From the NCBI GenBank assembly GCA_001829455.1, contig MIBH01000023.1:92584-145848 (forward strand): a stretch of 53,265 bases of DNA, in the 5' to 3' direction. This DNA is from Spirochaetes bacterium RBG_13_51_14 (GTDB lineage: Bacteria; Spirochaetota; UBA4802; UBA5550). Below, piece after piece: positions 29,475-39,079 of the stretch (its first letter is position 1; each line of letters opens with the position of its first letter). The notes beneath the pieces were generated by a model, which searched no databases, had not been told where the DNA came from, and saw nothing but the letters and a program-made list of their open reading frames with translations. Made by a program: the position numbers and the translations under genes.

Positions 29475-29501
29475 TTAGCACTCATATTTAATGAGTGCTA
29501 A
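29475..29501. promoter_or_regulatory. CIRCE element (HrcA operator)
   Basis: Exact TTAGCACTC-N9-GAGTGCTAA. Confidence 0.97.
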
Positions 29502-29515
29502 CAATTTCTATAATA

Positions 29516-29544
29516 AATATACAAAGATTGTGGGCAATCGTCAA
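29516..29544 (-). promoter_or_regulatory. sigma70-type promoter of hsp20
   Basis: TTGACG - 17 nt - TATATT on the minus strand, followed by CIRCE. Confidence 0.8.
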
Positions 29545-29635
29545 GGGTAGATAAAAAAAATTATTTTTTATACCCTGGTATTGCTGATTCTCTATGCATC
29601 TTGCGGGTTATTTTATAAAACGATAAGGAATGTTT

Positions 29636-29675
29636 TACTCTGACCCCTTTTATGCATTACTCTGACACCCCCGCT
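29636..29675. repeat. two ACTCTGAC[CA]CC units
   Basis: ACTCTGACCCC and ACTCTGACACC; same family as 18797-18900. Confidence 0.55.
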
Positions 29676-29754
29676 TGCAGCGGTTTGTGATGTCTCATTA
29701 TGGCCGCTCCCCAACGGATATGAATAAATTCACCTTCACCTTGTCAACACCGTA

Positions 29755-30035
29755 CACCACGTGGTGAACGGATCATCGAAAAACGGGTTACGCGGCAGTT
29801 TCACCGTTTACTCGGTACTAATGTATACCACGCGATGCTTATTAATTTCGAAGATTTTCCGGAAGGTGTCCTGCACCTTTACCGCGTCGGACACCTTATC
29901 TCCCCTCAGGGGGGATTCACCCGACGCACCAAAGAGAGTGCCGCCACCGCCCGAGCAGAACAACAATGATAACACAATAACGACTGATACCGTTGGAACA
30001 GCCAAAGCTAATGATAATAGCTTTTTCCCCTTCAT
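29755..30035 (-). pseudogene. HtrA/DegP-like serine protease, 5' fragment with in-frame stop
   Basis: MKGKKLLSLALAVPTVSVVIVLSLLFCSGGGG...VQDTFRKIFEINKHRVVYISTE-[TAA]-TVKLPRNPFFDDPFTT, then homology ends. Confidence 0.75.
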
Positions 30036-30412
30036 TCAGGACCTCCACTGTAATCAATTATAAATTCACACACTACTCCCCGTAATGGACTAATGCGACA
30101 GGTAGGCATGTTTTATCGCCCGCTATACTGTTTTTTGGTTATTATACCGATTAAAAAGTTACATAAACCCGGATGATAGAAATATCGAGAAGCCTCATGC
30201 GCTGTTCATGGCGTCTCACCACCGCAGTTATCGGAGGCGGGACAATAAGATAGAATTTTCAAACCAGCCTAATAATTTCTTGCAATTTCTATATGTTAGC
30301 CGGTAGAGTACATTCAAATGGTGAAGGATTACCGCCGAAGACAGCAGTCAATTATGCGGAGTGTTAATAGAATAATCCAATCATTAATATCCGCATACAA
30401 CAGGGGACGCCC

Positions 30413-31048
30413 ATGATCGGACGACAATCGGACTACAATATCAGTATCGGATTTTCGACAACACGGCTCTTCATATCTCGGATCATTCGTTGGGCGACCC
30501 GATCGTCTTGCAGCCACGCGTTTATCGCCTTTGATGATGCGGCCCTGAAGATGCGGATGGTGATGCAGGCCGAAGCGTGGGGATATGAGCTTCGTCCCTG
30601 GAAGCGTTGGATACGACACAACACCCTGGTGGCTGAATTCCGTCCCGTTGGTCCCCGACTCGACGAGGCGCTGCGCGAAACCGCCACGCGTCTCGGCACG
30701 AAGTTCGATTACTGGAGCGCCTTCATCATCGGCATTAAAAGCCTATTCCAATCCTGGTCAAGGAACCGTTACTCGCTCAATCTCAACCAGAGTCCCTGGA
30801 AGCTCACCTGCTCCGAGGCGGTCGTGAGATTTTTAATGCACGGCGGCTATACTGCCGTAAAAAGACTCGACCCTGAGACCACCAGCCCGGGATCGCTCCT
30901 GCGCGCGGTGCTGGCGAGCAAGAAGGAGTTTGAAGCGCTCTTCCTCAAGCTGACATACCTCCGGTTCGACCGGTCTCTCACGATAGAGCCGAAGATATAT
31001 AAAAAATCAGTGTTTTTATTCAATAAAAAGCGCGACTCGCTGAGATAA
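30413..31048 (+). CDS. hypothetical protein, possibly permuted NlpC/P60 (YiiX-like) fold
   Basis: SHAFIAF (His) early and KLTCSEAVVRFL (Cys) late, permuted papain-like arrangement. Confidence 0.6.
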   Translation: MIGRQSDYNISIGFSTTRLFISRIIRWATRSSCSHAFIAFDDAALKMRMVMQAEAWGYELRPWKRWIRHNTLVAEFRPVGPRLDEALRETATRLGTKFDYWSAFIIGIKSLFQSWSRNRYSLNLNQSPWKLTCSEAVVRFLMHGGYTAVKRLDPETTSPGSLLRAVLASKKEFEALFLKLTYLRFDRSLTIEPKIYKKSVFLFNKKRDSLR

Positions 31049-31273
31049 CCCTTCTCATCATCTGTTCTTACATCTCACCGCCGGATCCGGTCCTATTCGC
31101 TTTCCGGAATTCCTTATAACTCCAGCTCGATTGACGCCGATCCACACCAGCCGGCTTTTCGCAATTTATAAAAACACCGCATACTGAAAAACGTATTTGA
31201 GTTGATAAAAAACGAAAGATGAGTTAGATATGGATACGATGAAAAATACAGGATGTATCTCGGGGGCTGTTTC

Positions 31274-31597
31274 ATGAGCGCGGTAGACTACATGAAGGTC
31301 ATAAAGGTGCTGTCAAAAACACTGAAGATGGAAAAGTACGATGTTCATTTCCCCGAAGAGTCAACCAATAAACTTATTGTCACCATGACCGGCGAAGAAA
31401 AGGAACAGAAAACATTTAAATTAACCGTCCAGGGTCATGCAATCGAGCTTGCTTTCAATAAGCACTATTTTTCCGACAGAGATTTTAACCGGTGGTGCGC
31501 ATCCTTCGAATATGAACTTGAGCAGGCTTTTGTAAAGAATATCAACGTTCATGTCAATATCGATGTCTTGAATTATACTGTAAAGATTATGTTTTGA
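31274..31597 (+). CDS. hypothetical protein (107 aa)
   Basis: ORF start MSAVDYMKV..., directly upstream of the sixA-like gene. Confidence 0.6.
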   Translation: MSAVDYMKVIKVLSKTLKMEKYDVHFPEESTNKLIVTMTGEEKEQKTFKLTVQGHAIELAFNKHYFSDRDFNRWCASFEYELEQAFVKNINVHVNIDVLNYTVKIMF

Positions 31598-31641
31598 CAG
31601 TACTCATGAGAATGTCATCCCGCATCATGAAGGAGTCACCC

Positions 31642-32103
31642 ATGTCATTATATCTTGTCCAGCACGGTAAATCCCATTCAAAAGAAGCCGATCCCGAGCG
31701 CGGGCTTACCGATGAAGGCCGGGCCGAAGTGGAGCGTATCGCTTCAGTGGCCAATGACTACCGGGTTATGGTGAGCATCATTTTTCACAGCGGAAAGAAA
31801 CGCGCCCTGCAGACGGCTCGCATTTTCGCGGAAAAGCTCGGTCCCGGCATCAGCGTTGAGGAGCATCCTGGCACGGATCCCAATGACGATGTTGTTCATT
31901 TTGCCGAGCGTCTCGACGCGACCGGAAACCGGATGTATGTGGGACATCTCCCGTTCATGGAGAAACTTGTTTCCCATTTAATAACCGGCTCTGTTGAAAA
32001 ACCGGTGTTTAAATTCCAGAACGGCGGCATTGTATGCCTGGATATATATCCCGGCACAGTCCGCTGGGTGATAAAATGGGCGCTGATGCCGCATATTAAT
32101 TAG
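31642..32103 (+). CDS. sixA: SixA-like phosphohistidine phosphatase
   Basis: MSLYLVQHGKSHSKEADPERGLTDEGRAEVERIA ... IIFHSGKKRALQTARIFAEKL ... MYVGHLPFMEKLVSHL. Confidence 0.9.
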   Translation: MSLYLVQHGKSHSKEADPERGLTDEGRAEVERIASVANDYRVMVSIIFHSGKKRALQTARIFAEKLGPGISVEEHPGTDPNDDVVHFAERLDATGNRMYVGHLPFMEKLVSHLITGSVEKPVFKFQNGGIVCLDIYPGTVRWVIKWALMPHIN

Positions 32104-32160
32104 CGGCTTGCTGAAAAACAGCAAACCGCCAAACGATACGTGGAAGTATCGCGGTTTTTC
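32101..32160. repeat. dispersed hairpin repeat copy 1
   Basis: TAGCGGCTTGCTGAAAAACAGCAAACCGCCAAACGATACGTGGAAGTATCGCGGTTTTTC; near-identical copy at 39395-39452. Confidence 0.75.
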
Positions 32161-32323
32161 AGTTAACTGTTAGAAGAAGATCCCGCGCAGGATCGATGCA
32201 TTGCACAGTCTGCAATAAGGAATCGGAAAGGCACCGGGATCTCACCGGCATGGAAGACCAGAAATTCATGGGGTCATACATGCCGCAGGTGCTCTCGCGC
32301 TAGCCGTACCAACCGCGATCAGA

Positions 32324-32827
32324 TTACCATTCTTCTACCTTTTTCTGCTCCTTTTCAGCCGCCCCGCTTGATACGTAATCCCGCAGGTCCTCCATGTTTT
32401 TTTCAAGCTGTTTCCTTATCTTGTTTATTTCAAATTTGAACTCGGCCCGGCTGGCCGTGAGCTGCCGCTCATCATAATACACGACAAAATTATCAAATGT
32501 GACACGGTAGCGGTTATCCTTAATCTCGATCGTGATGGTGTAGCTGAATTCCCGGTCCACCAAGAAGTCGAAATACTCGGAATATTTCCCGACACCCTTT
32601 CCGATGATTTTTCCCTTCTCCTTGTCCTTCACGACGATGGCGTCATTGACCGTAACGAATTTCTTCGCGCACCAATCCAGCGTCCTGTCGAATATCTCGT
32701 CTTTCGAGAGCTTGACGCTGAATACCTGCCTGATCATGCGCTCCTGGTCCTGCACCTTGACCAGCCTTCCGCATCCGTAAAGAGCTATCACGCCGATACA
32801 AATCAGATGAATATATTTCATAATCAA
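32324..32827 (-). CDS. predicted lipoprotein of unknown function
   Basis: MIMKYIHLICIGVIALYGCGRL lipobox; 167 aa. Confidence 0.7.
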   Translation of the reverse strand: MIMKYIHLICIGVIALYGCGRLVKVQDQERMIRQVFSVKLSKDEIFDRTLDWCAKKFVTVNDAIVVKDKEKGKIIGKGVGKYSEYFDFLVDREFSYTITIEIKDNRYRVTFDNFVVYYDERQLTASRAEFKFEINKIRKQLEKNMEDLRDYVSSGAAEKEQKKVEEW

Positions 32828-32889
32828 TCCGCCTTTTTAAATGGGGTTGTCTGTATTTACAATAGGCATTGATAAAATCAAGAAATAAA

Positions 32890-32989
32890 TAGACATGTTG
32901 CTACCCTAAAATAATAATTAAATCTTGCCCCCGCCGCCTGCGGCGGCGGGGGCAAGTATAAATTTTTATTTCAATATGCAACAAGTCTA
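32890..32989. repeat. MITE-like element copy B (TIRs TAGACATGTTGC/TAGACTTGTTGC, perfect 15-bp GC hairpin)
   Basis: CTTGCCCCCGCCGCC-TGC-GGCGGCGGGGGCAAG inside 11/12 matching TIRs. Confidence 0.65.
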
Positions 32990-33102
32990 ATAAAATGCTT
33001 CCGGAATGATGATGCATCATCATATATTAAATTATCAGTTGACGTTTTGTTATATTTGCCGTATCAATTATACTATCCAAGCAGATTTACCGGAGAAGCG
33101 AA

Positions 33103-36100
33103 TTGTTATTCATCAGCGGTTATGACACTATTGCCGAGACACACCGGGGCACGAGGCATATTACTTACACCGGCGTTCAATCCACCACCGGTCGGCAGGT
33201 CATCATCAAATACTTCCCTTTCGATAAACTGACATCGTCCCACATCGTCCAGCTCACCTACGAATACGAACAAGCGAAGCATATCGACTCCAACAATGTT
33301 GCGCGGGTCTATATATTCGAAAAGATCCGCGACCAGAACTGGAACGGGCTCATGTTCTTCATCGAAAACCCGACCGGCATCACCCTCCGGGAGTATTCGC
33401 TCCAGAAAAAGATACAGCCGCGGGAATTTCTCGATATCGCCATACAGATTGCCCGGGGCCTGAAAGAAATCCACCAGAATGAAATCATCCACTCCGATAT
33501 AAACCCCGGGTCAATAATCGTGAATCCTGAAACGCGGAATGTTAAAATACGGGATTTCGGATTCAACTCCATCACGGCCTATAAAACCGAAGATATCTAC
33601 AATCCCGAAGTCATTGTGAACAACCTTCCCTACATATCACCGGAACAAACCGGCCGAATCAACAGGAGCATCGATTACCGCTCGGACTTCTATTCCCTCG
33701 GCATCACGCTGTATGAACTCCTGACCGGGGAGCCGCCCTTCCCTTCTTCGGATCCGTTGGAAATCATCCACTCCCACATGGCGCGGCTGCCCCAGCCGCC
33801 AACAGCGGTCAAGGAGGACATCCCGCAGATGATCTCAACCATCATCATGAAAATGATGGCCAAGAATCCGGAAAACAGATACCAGAGCGCCCACGGTATA
33901 ATTTCCGATCTCGAAGAGTGCATGCGTCAGTTGAAAGCCACAGGCAGGATCGAGCTCTTCACGCCTGGTAAAAGCGATATTCAAGATAAGTTCATCATCC
34001 CTCAAAAGCTCTACGGCCGAACTCGTGAAATCGACGCGCTGATCTCCCTTTTCGACCAGACCCGCCAGGGCCCCATCCGGGTCTTGTTGGTGTCCGGTTA
34101 TGCGGGAATAGGAAAAACCACCCTGATCCACGAACTGTACAAGCCGGTAACGCGGCACAAGGGGTATTTCGTATCGGGTAAATTCAACAGCCTTGACAGC
34201 TATATTCCCTACAGTGCGATCATGCAGGCATTCCAGGCGCTCATCAAACAGATACTTTCCGAAAACGGGGAACGCGTGAAGGCCTGGAAACAGGGTCTCA
34301 TGAGCGCGGTCGGCCCTAACGGGAGAATAATTACCGATATACTGCCGGAGACGGAGTCGCTCATTGGGAGCCAACCCGAAATCCCTGAAACCGGTCCGGA
34401 AGAATCGCAGAACCGGTTTCGACTGGTGCTAAAGAATTTCATAAAACTATTCGCCGCTGAGGAACATCCGCTGGTGATGGTGCTCGAAGATCTCCAGTGG
34501 GCCGATTCGGCAAGCCTCGCTCTGCTCAAAACCATGGTAGCCGATCCTGACCTTTCCCACATTCTTTTCATCGGGTCATACCGCAGCGATGCAATCACTG
34601 ATCCCCACCCCCTGACCGCCTGGCTCGCGGACATCCGGGAGCAGAACACCGAGTTGCACGACCTTCAGCTTGGGCCGCTCACGCCGTCCGCCGTGAATGA
34701 ATTGATCGCCGACACCCTGAAAAGCGATACCGGGGCCTGCCGGGAGCTGGCCGAACTCATTTACCATAAAACCGGCGGAAACCCCTTCTTTCTCCGGCAG
34801 TTCCTCAAGCGACTGCATGATGATGGCATTCTGATTTACTCATCCGTTGCCGGCTGGCACTGGGACATGAACCGGATACAGAGGATGCGGGCTACGGAAA
34901 ATGTCATCGTGCTGATGAGCGAGCGAATCAGCCGGATGCGCGAAGAATCACGCGAAATTCTGACAATCATCTCCATCTTGGGCGCTCGCGTAACTCCTGA
35001 AATCCTGTCAGAAATTTGCGGCAGATCGCTCGAGGAAATAATCATCAGTCTGAACGATGCGGTCCAGAATGAGCTCATCATTACGACGCCGTTCGGATAC
35101 GCATTATCACATGACCGAATCCATGAATCAATCATCTCAATAACATCCGTGGATGACTTGAAGAAACTTCACTACCGGATCGGGAACACCCTCATGAAAC
35201 ATGCGTCACTCGAGGATCTGCCGGAAAAAGTATTCTCCATTATCGATCATTTCAACCAATGCCTGGATCTCATTTCAGACCCGGATGAAAAATGGGCAAT
35301 CGTGCAAATAAACATCCTGGCGGCCATTAAAGCGAAATCGTCCACTGCTTACCTCTCTGCGGTAAAATACTTTGACCATGCCATCAGCCTTCTTCCGGAC
35401 GACGTGTGGGAGGAGAATTACCCGATGGCATTCTCGATTTTCATGGAAAAGGCCGAGTGCCATTATCTTGCCGGAACAATGACGAACGATACAACCCCCC
35501 TCTATGTTTTGTTGAAACGTGCGCGTACTGTCATTGACCGGGCGAAGATATACAGCCTCCTTATCGTATTGTACAGCCACCAGAACAGGGTCGATGAAGC
35601 GATAGAGCTTGGTCTTAAAGCCATGGGAATTTTTAAACTGAAGCTCCCGAAGTCCCCGAGCGTGGCGTACATGGCAAAGGAGCTTTATTGCACCAGGATC
35701 GCGTTGAGAAAGAAGACCACCGACTATCTTTATAACTTGCCCCTTCTGGAAGACCGTGCCATTCTTCAGATGATGGACATCATGATGAAGATCACGGTCC
35801 CGGCGTATTATTCAAATAAAGAGTCAGATTTACGACTGATCATTCTACTGGCCCTAAAAATCATCAACATGACCCTGAAACACGGGAATTCGAGGTACGC
35901 CCCCTACGCGTACGCCGTCTACGGCGCAGTGGTGGGCACGCGTCTTCAGGAATACACGGACGCGTATGAATTTGGACGGCTGGGACTGGCTCTCAATGAT
36001 AAGTTCCATGATAGCGAATTTAAAGCCAGGCTCCATCACATCTTCGGAGCTTTGATTGCCTGCTGGAAGAGGCCCTATCATGAATATATCGAACACTTCG

Positions 36101-39036
36101 CGACCGCGCTCCGTGCGGGCATGGCTTCCGGAGACTTTCTTTTCACCAGCTATGCTATAACAAACATCTTGAGCCATTCCATCAGGAAAGGGAGGGATAT
36201 CAGTTCATTGATTTTGATCTACGAGACGCATCTTAACTTCATCAATCTGTCACGGTTTACCGTGGCCCAGGACGTTTTCAACATATTTTATTCAATGATC
36301 CAGAGGCTGAAGGGACTCGCTCAGGACGATCCGGGAAGCGATATCGACGAACACGATGCCTCGCCTATGATACAACGCATCCGGAAAAACAGGTACGTTC
36401 TGTGCCTTTTGCAATTGACCCGAATAATGTCCGCATACATTTTCGGAGATTATGAAAAGGCCTTGCAGATGGCATCACGCATCCATCATGAGGCCGACAA
36501 TTTTCTGAACGCTTCGATACATATATCCGAATACTATCTGTATTTTTCACTTTCAATCGCGGGGTCCTATCACCGGTTAACGCCGGGAGACCGAAAGCGG
36601 TACCTCCCGGTGTTAAAGAACAGCGTGCGGAGGTTCAAGACCTGGTCGGATCATTGCCCGGAAAATTTCATTCATCTCTACCACTTGCTGCAGGCCGAGC
36701 TTCTCCGAGTCACCGGGAACGGCCTCTCCGCCCTGCGGTCCTACGGTCAGGCGATACATTTCGCCCGGAAAAACGGCTATATCAACCACGAGGCCATGAT
36801 TTTCGAGCGGGCGGCCGATTTCCATATCCAACTCGGAAATGAAACTTCCGCCATGGCGCACATCAGGCAGGCGCATACCTGCTACCGTGAATGGGGGGCC
36901 GACGCAAAGGTGCGGGACATAGAGAATAAATTCGCCCCGTATCTCAATGTGACGGCAATGACAGAAGCGACCGCGGCGACGCGGCACCTGAACTATACGA
37001 GCATCGTGAACTCCCTGCAGGCCATATCGAGTGAAATCATCACCGAGGATCTGCTTAAAAAGCTCATGAAGATAGCGCTCGAGAACGCGGGAGGAGACCG
37101 GGGGTTCTTCATCACCATGGAAAATAATTCTGCGGCTATCGTTGCTGAAACGACCCTGATCGACGAGGTGAAAACCACCGTCAGAACAACCCCGCTGAGC
37201 GAAAAAAAAGACCTGCTCGTTCCCGTCATTAACTATGTGATCCACTCAAAGAAATGCCTGGTCATCAACGATGCCCGCAGGGAGGATAGCCTCCCGCTCG
37301 GACAGTACCCGCCGGAAAACCGTCCGCTTTCCGTTCTGTGTCTGCCGGTGGTACGTCACTCCGCGCTCACCGGAATCCTCTACCTGGAAAACAGGTTTGT
37401 CGCCGGTGCTTTCACCATAGACCATATTGAGATCCTCGAGCTACTGGCATCACAGGCGGCGATTTCTCTGGAAATTGCCCAGCTCTACGATAAACTTACC
37501 CAGGAAATCACCCAGCACTGGAGAGCCGAAGCGGCCCTGCGGGAAAGCGAGGATCGCTACCGGCTCGTGGTGGAATCAATGAACGAGGGGATCTGCGTGC
37601 TCGATGACAAGGGACTCATTCAGTTCGTGAATAACCGGTTCTGCGAGATGATCGGATACGAACGGGATGAAGTCATCGGACGCAACCTGGAGCATTTCCT
37701 CAACGAGACGAACATCATGATTCTCAAGCAGCAGCTTATGCGCCGGCGGCGGGGGGAACATGAGCCGTACGAGATCGAGATCATGAAAAGGGACGGCGGC
37801 ACGATAGCCACCATTGTTTCACCCCGGCCGATATACGACCATGACGGCAATTTCTCCGGAAGCTTCGGGCTGTTCACCGACATAACCGAAAAAAAGAGAA
37901 TGGAAGAAGATCTTCAGAAGGCCTCGAAAATTGAATCCCTGGGTGTGTTTGCCGGCGGTATCGCACACGACTTTAACAACCTGCTCACCGCCATCATAGG
38001 CAACATATCCCTGGCGCGGCTGAGCATCCCGCTGGACGACGACACTTCCGACATACTTCATGAAGCGGAAGCCGCGTCGCTCAGGGCCAAGGACCTGACA
38101 CACCAGCTCCTCACCTTTTCACGGGGAGGCGCGCCGATCAAGAAGACCACATCGATAAAGCACCTGCTCCGTCAGACTATCGACTTCGCGCTGAGCGGAT
38201 CGAACATCGTGTGTATCTACACCATTCAGAACGATCTCCAGAATGCCGAAATCGACGAAGGCCAGATCACCCAGGTTATTCACAACCTTATCATTAATGC
38301 CATGCAGGCGATGAAAGAAGGCGGCGTCATCGAGGTGAAAGCCGTGAACGAAGTGGTTGATGAACACTCCCGGCTTCCGCTCAAACAGGGACATTATATA
38401 CGGATAGAGTTTTCCGATCACGGCATCGGCATTCCCCCGGAAAATCAGAGGTACATCTTTGACCCCTATTTCACCACCAAAGAAAACGGCAGCGGTCTCG
38501 GACTTACGGTTTCATATTCCATCATCAAGCGTCATGAAGGACACATTTCCTTCGAATCCGAACCGGGCCGCGGAACGACCTTTATCATATATCTTCCATC
38601 ATCGAAAGATCAGGTTCGTGTGGAGGAAACCGAGGAACAAAAAAGCCTGCTCGCCTCGGGCAGGGTCCTCATCATGGATGATGATGAGGTGGTGCTCCGG
38701 GTCGCGGGCAATATGCTTTCACACCTGGGGATGACTGCTGATTTCGCAACCCACGGCGAGGAGGCCATCGAATTGTACCGAAAATCGATACAAGCCGGAC
38801 GTCCATACGATATCATTATCATGGATCTGACGGTACCGGGTAAAATGGGCGGTAAAGAGACCATCGCCAAGCTCAAGGAGATCAACCCGGCGGTAAAAGC
38901 CATCGTATCCAGCGGCTATTCAAACGACCCGGTCATGGCGAATTATTCCAGTTATGGATTTATCGACGTGGTCGCAAAGCCGTACCGGGTTGAAGACCTC
39001 AAGGCAGTCATTAACAGGGTTTTATATTCCTTTTAG
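33103..39036 (+). CDS. 1977-aa hybrid: Ser/Thr kinase-like, AAA ATPase, helical/TPR-like, GAF, PAS, histidine kinase, receiver
   Basis: IIHSDINPGSIIVNPETRNVKIRDFGF; VSGYAGIGKTTLIHELY; GAF; EDRYRLVVESMNEGICVLDD PAS; GGIAHDFNNLLTAIIGNISLARL; GSGLGLTVSYSI; RVLIMDDDEVVLR...IIIMDLTVPG; TTG start. Confidence 0.93.
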   Translation: MLFISGYDTIAETHRGTRHITYTGVQSTTGRQVIIKYFPFDKLTSSHIVQLTYEYEQAKHIDSNNVARVYIFEKIRDQNWNGLMFFIENPTGITLREYSLQKKIQPREFLDIAIQIARGLKEIHQNEIIHSDINPGSIIVNPETRNVKIRDFGFNSITAYKTEDIYNPEVIVNNLPYISPEQTGRINRSIDYRSDFYSLGITLYELLTGEPPFPSSDPLEIIHSHMARLPQPPTAVKEDIPQMISTIIMKMMAKNPENRYQSAHGIISDLEECMRQLKATGRIELFTPGKSDIQDKFIIPQKLYGRTREIDALISLFDQTRQGPIRVLLVSGYAGIGKTTLIHELYKPVTRHKGYFVSGKFNSLDSYIPYSAIMQAFQALIKQILSENGERVKAWKQGLMSAVGPNGRIITDILPETESLIGSQPEIPETGPEESQNRFRLVLKNFIKLFAAEEHPLVMVLEDLQWADSASLALLKTMVADPDLSHILFIGSYRSDAITDPHPLTAWLADIREQNTELHDLQLGPLTPSAVNELIADTLKSDTGACRELAELIYHKTGGNPFFLRQFLKRLHDDGILIYSSVAGWHWDMNRIQRMRATENVIVLMSERISRMREESREILTIISILGARVTPEILSEICGRSLEEIIISLNDAVQNELIITTPFGYALSHDRIHESIISITSVDDLKKLHYRIGNTLMKHASLEDLPEKVFSIIDHFNQCLDLISDPDEKWAIVQINILAAIKAKSSTAYLSAVKYFDHAISLLPDDVWEENYPMAFSIFMEKAECHYLAGTMTNDTTPLYVLLKRARTVIDRAKIYSLLIVLYSHQNRVDEAIELGLKAMGIFKLKLPKSPSVAYMAKELYCTRIALRKKTTDYLYNLPLLEDRAILQMMDIMMKITVPAYYSNKESDLRLIILLALKIINMTLKHGNSRYAPYAYAVYGAVVGTRLQEYTDAYEFGRLGLALNDKFHDSEFKARLHHIFGALIACWKRPYHEYIEHFATALRAGMASGDFLFTSYAITNILSHSIRKGRDISSLILIYETHLNFINLSRFTVAQDVFNIFYSMIQRLKGLAQDDPGSDIDEHDASPMIQRIRKNRYVLCLLQLTRIMSAYIFGDYEKALQMASRIHHEADNFLNASIHISEYYLYFSLSIAGSYHRLTPGDRKRYLPVLKNSVRRFKTWSDHCPENFIHLYHLLQAELLRVTGNGLSALRSYGQAIHFARKNGYINHEAMIFERAADFHIQLGNETSAMAHIRQAHTCYREWGADAKVRDIENKFAPYLNVTAMTEATAATRHLNYTSIVNSLQAISSEIITEDLLKKLMKIALENAGGDRGFFITMENNSAAIVAETTLIDEVKTTVRTTPLSEKKDLLVPVINYVIHSKKCLVINDARREDSLPLGQYPPENRPLSVLCLPVVRHSALTGILYLENRFVAGAFTIDHIEILELLASQAAISLEIAQLYDKLTQEITQHWRAEAALRESEDRYRLVVESMNEGICVLDDKGLIQFVNNRFCEMIGYERDEVIGRNLEHFLNETNIMILKQQLMRRRRGEHEPYEIEIMKRDGGTIATIVSPRPIYDHDGNFSGSFGLFTDITEKKRMEEDLQKASKIESLGVFAGGIAHDFNNLLTAIIGNISLARLSIPLDDDTSDILHEAEAASLRAKDLTHQLLTFSRGGAPIKKTTSIKHLLRQTIDFALSGSNIVCIYTIQNDLQNAEIDEGQITQVIHNLIINAMQAMKEGGVIEVKAVNEVVDEHSRLPLKQGHYIRIEFSDHGIGIPPENQRYIFDPYFTTKENGSGLGLTVSYSIIKRHEGHISFESEPGRGTTFIIYLPSSKDQVRVEETEEQKSLLASGRVLIMDDDEVVLRVAGNMLSHLGMTADFATHGEEAIELYRKSIQAGRPYDIIIMDLTVPGKMGGKETIAKLKEINPAVKAIVSSGYSNDPVMANYSSYGFIDVVAKPYRVEDLKAVINRVLYSF

Positions 39037-39079
39037 AGGCAGTCTTTACATCAGGGTGCCGGGGTCCGTGGCTGAAACA

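Noticed and set aside
29018-29485. Upstream start (MSANKM) for hsp20
   Set aside because: It lies inside the CIRCE element; MKWGL start at 29452 has a good AGGAGG Shine-Dalgarno
36613-37245. 210-aa minus-strand ORF
   Set aside because: Antisense to the 1977-aa kinase gene
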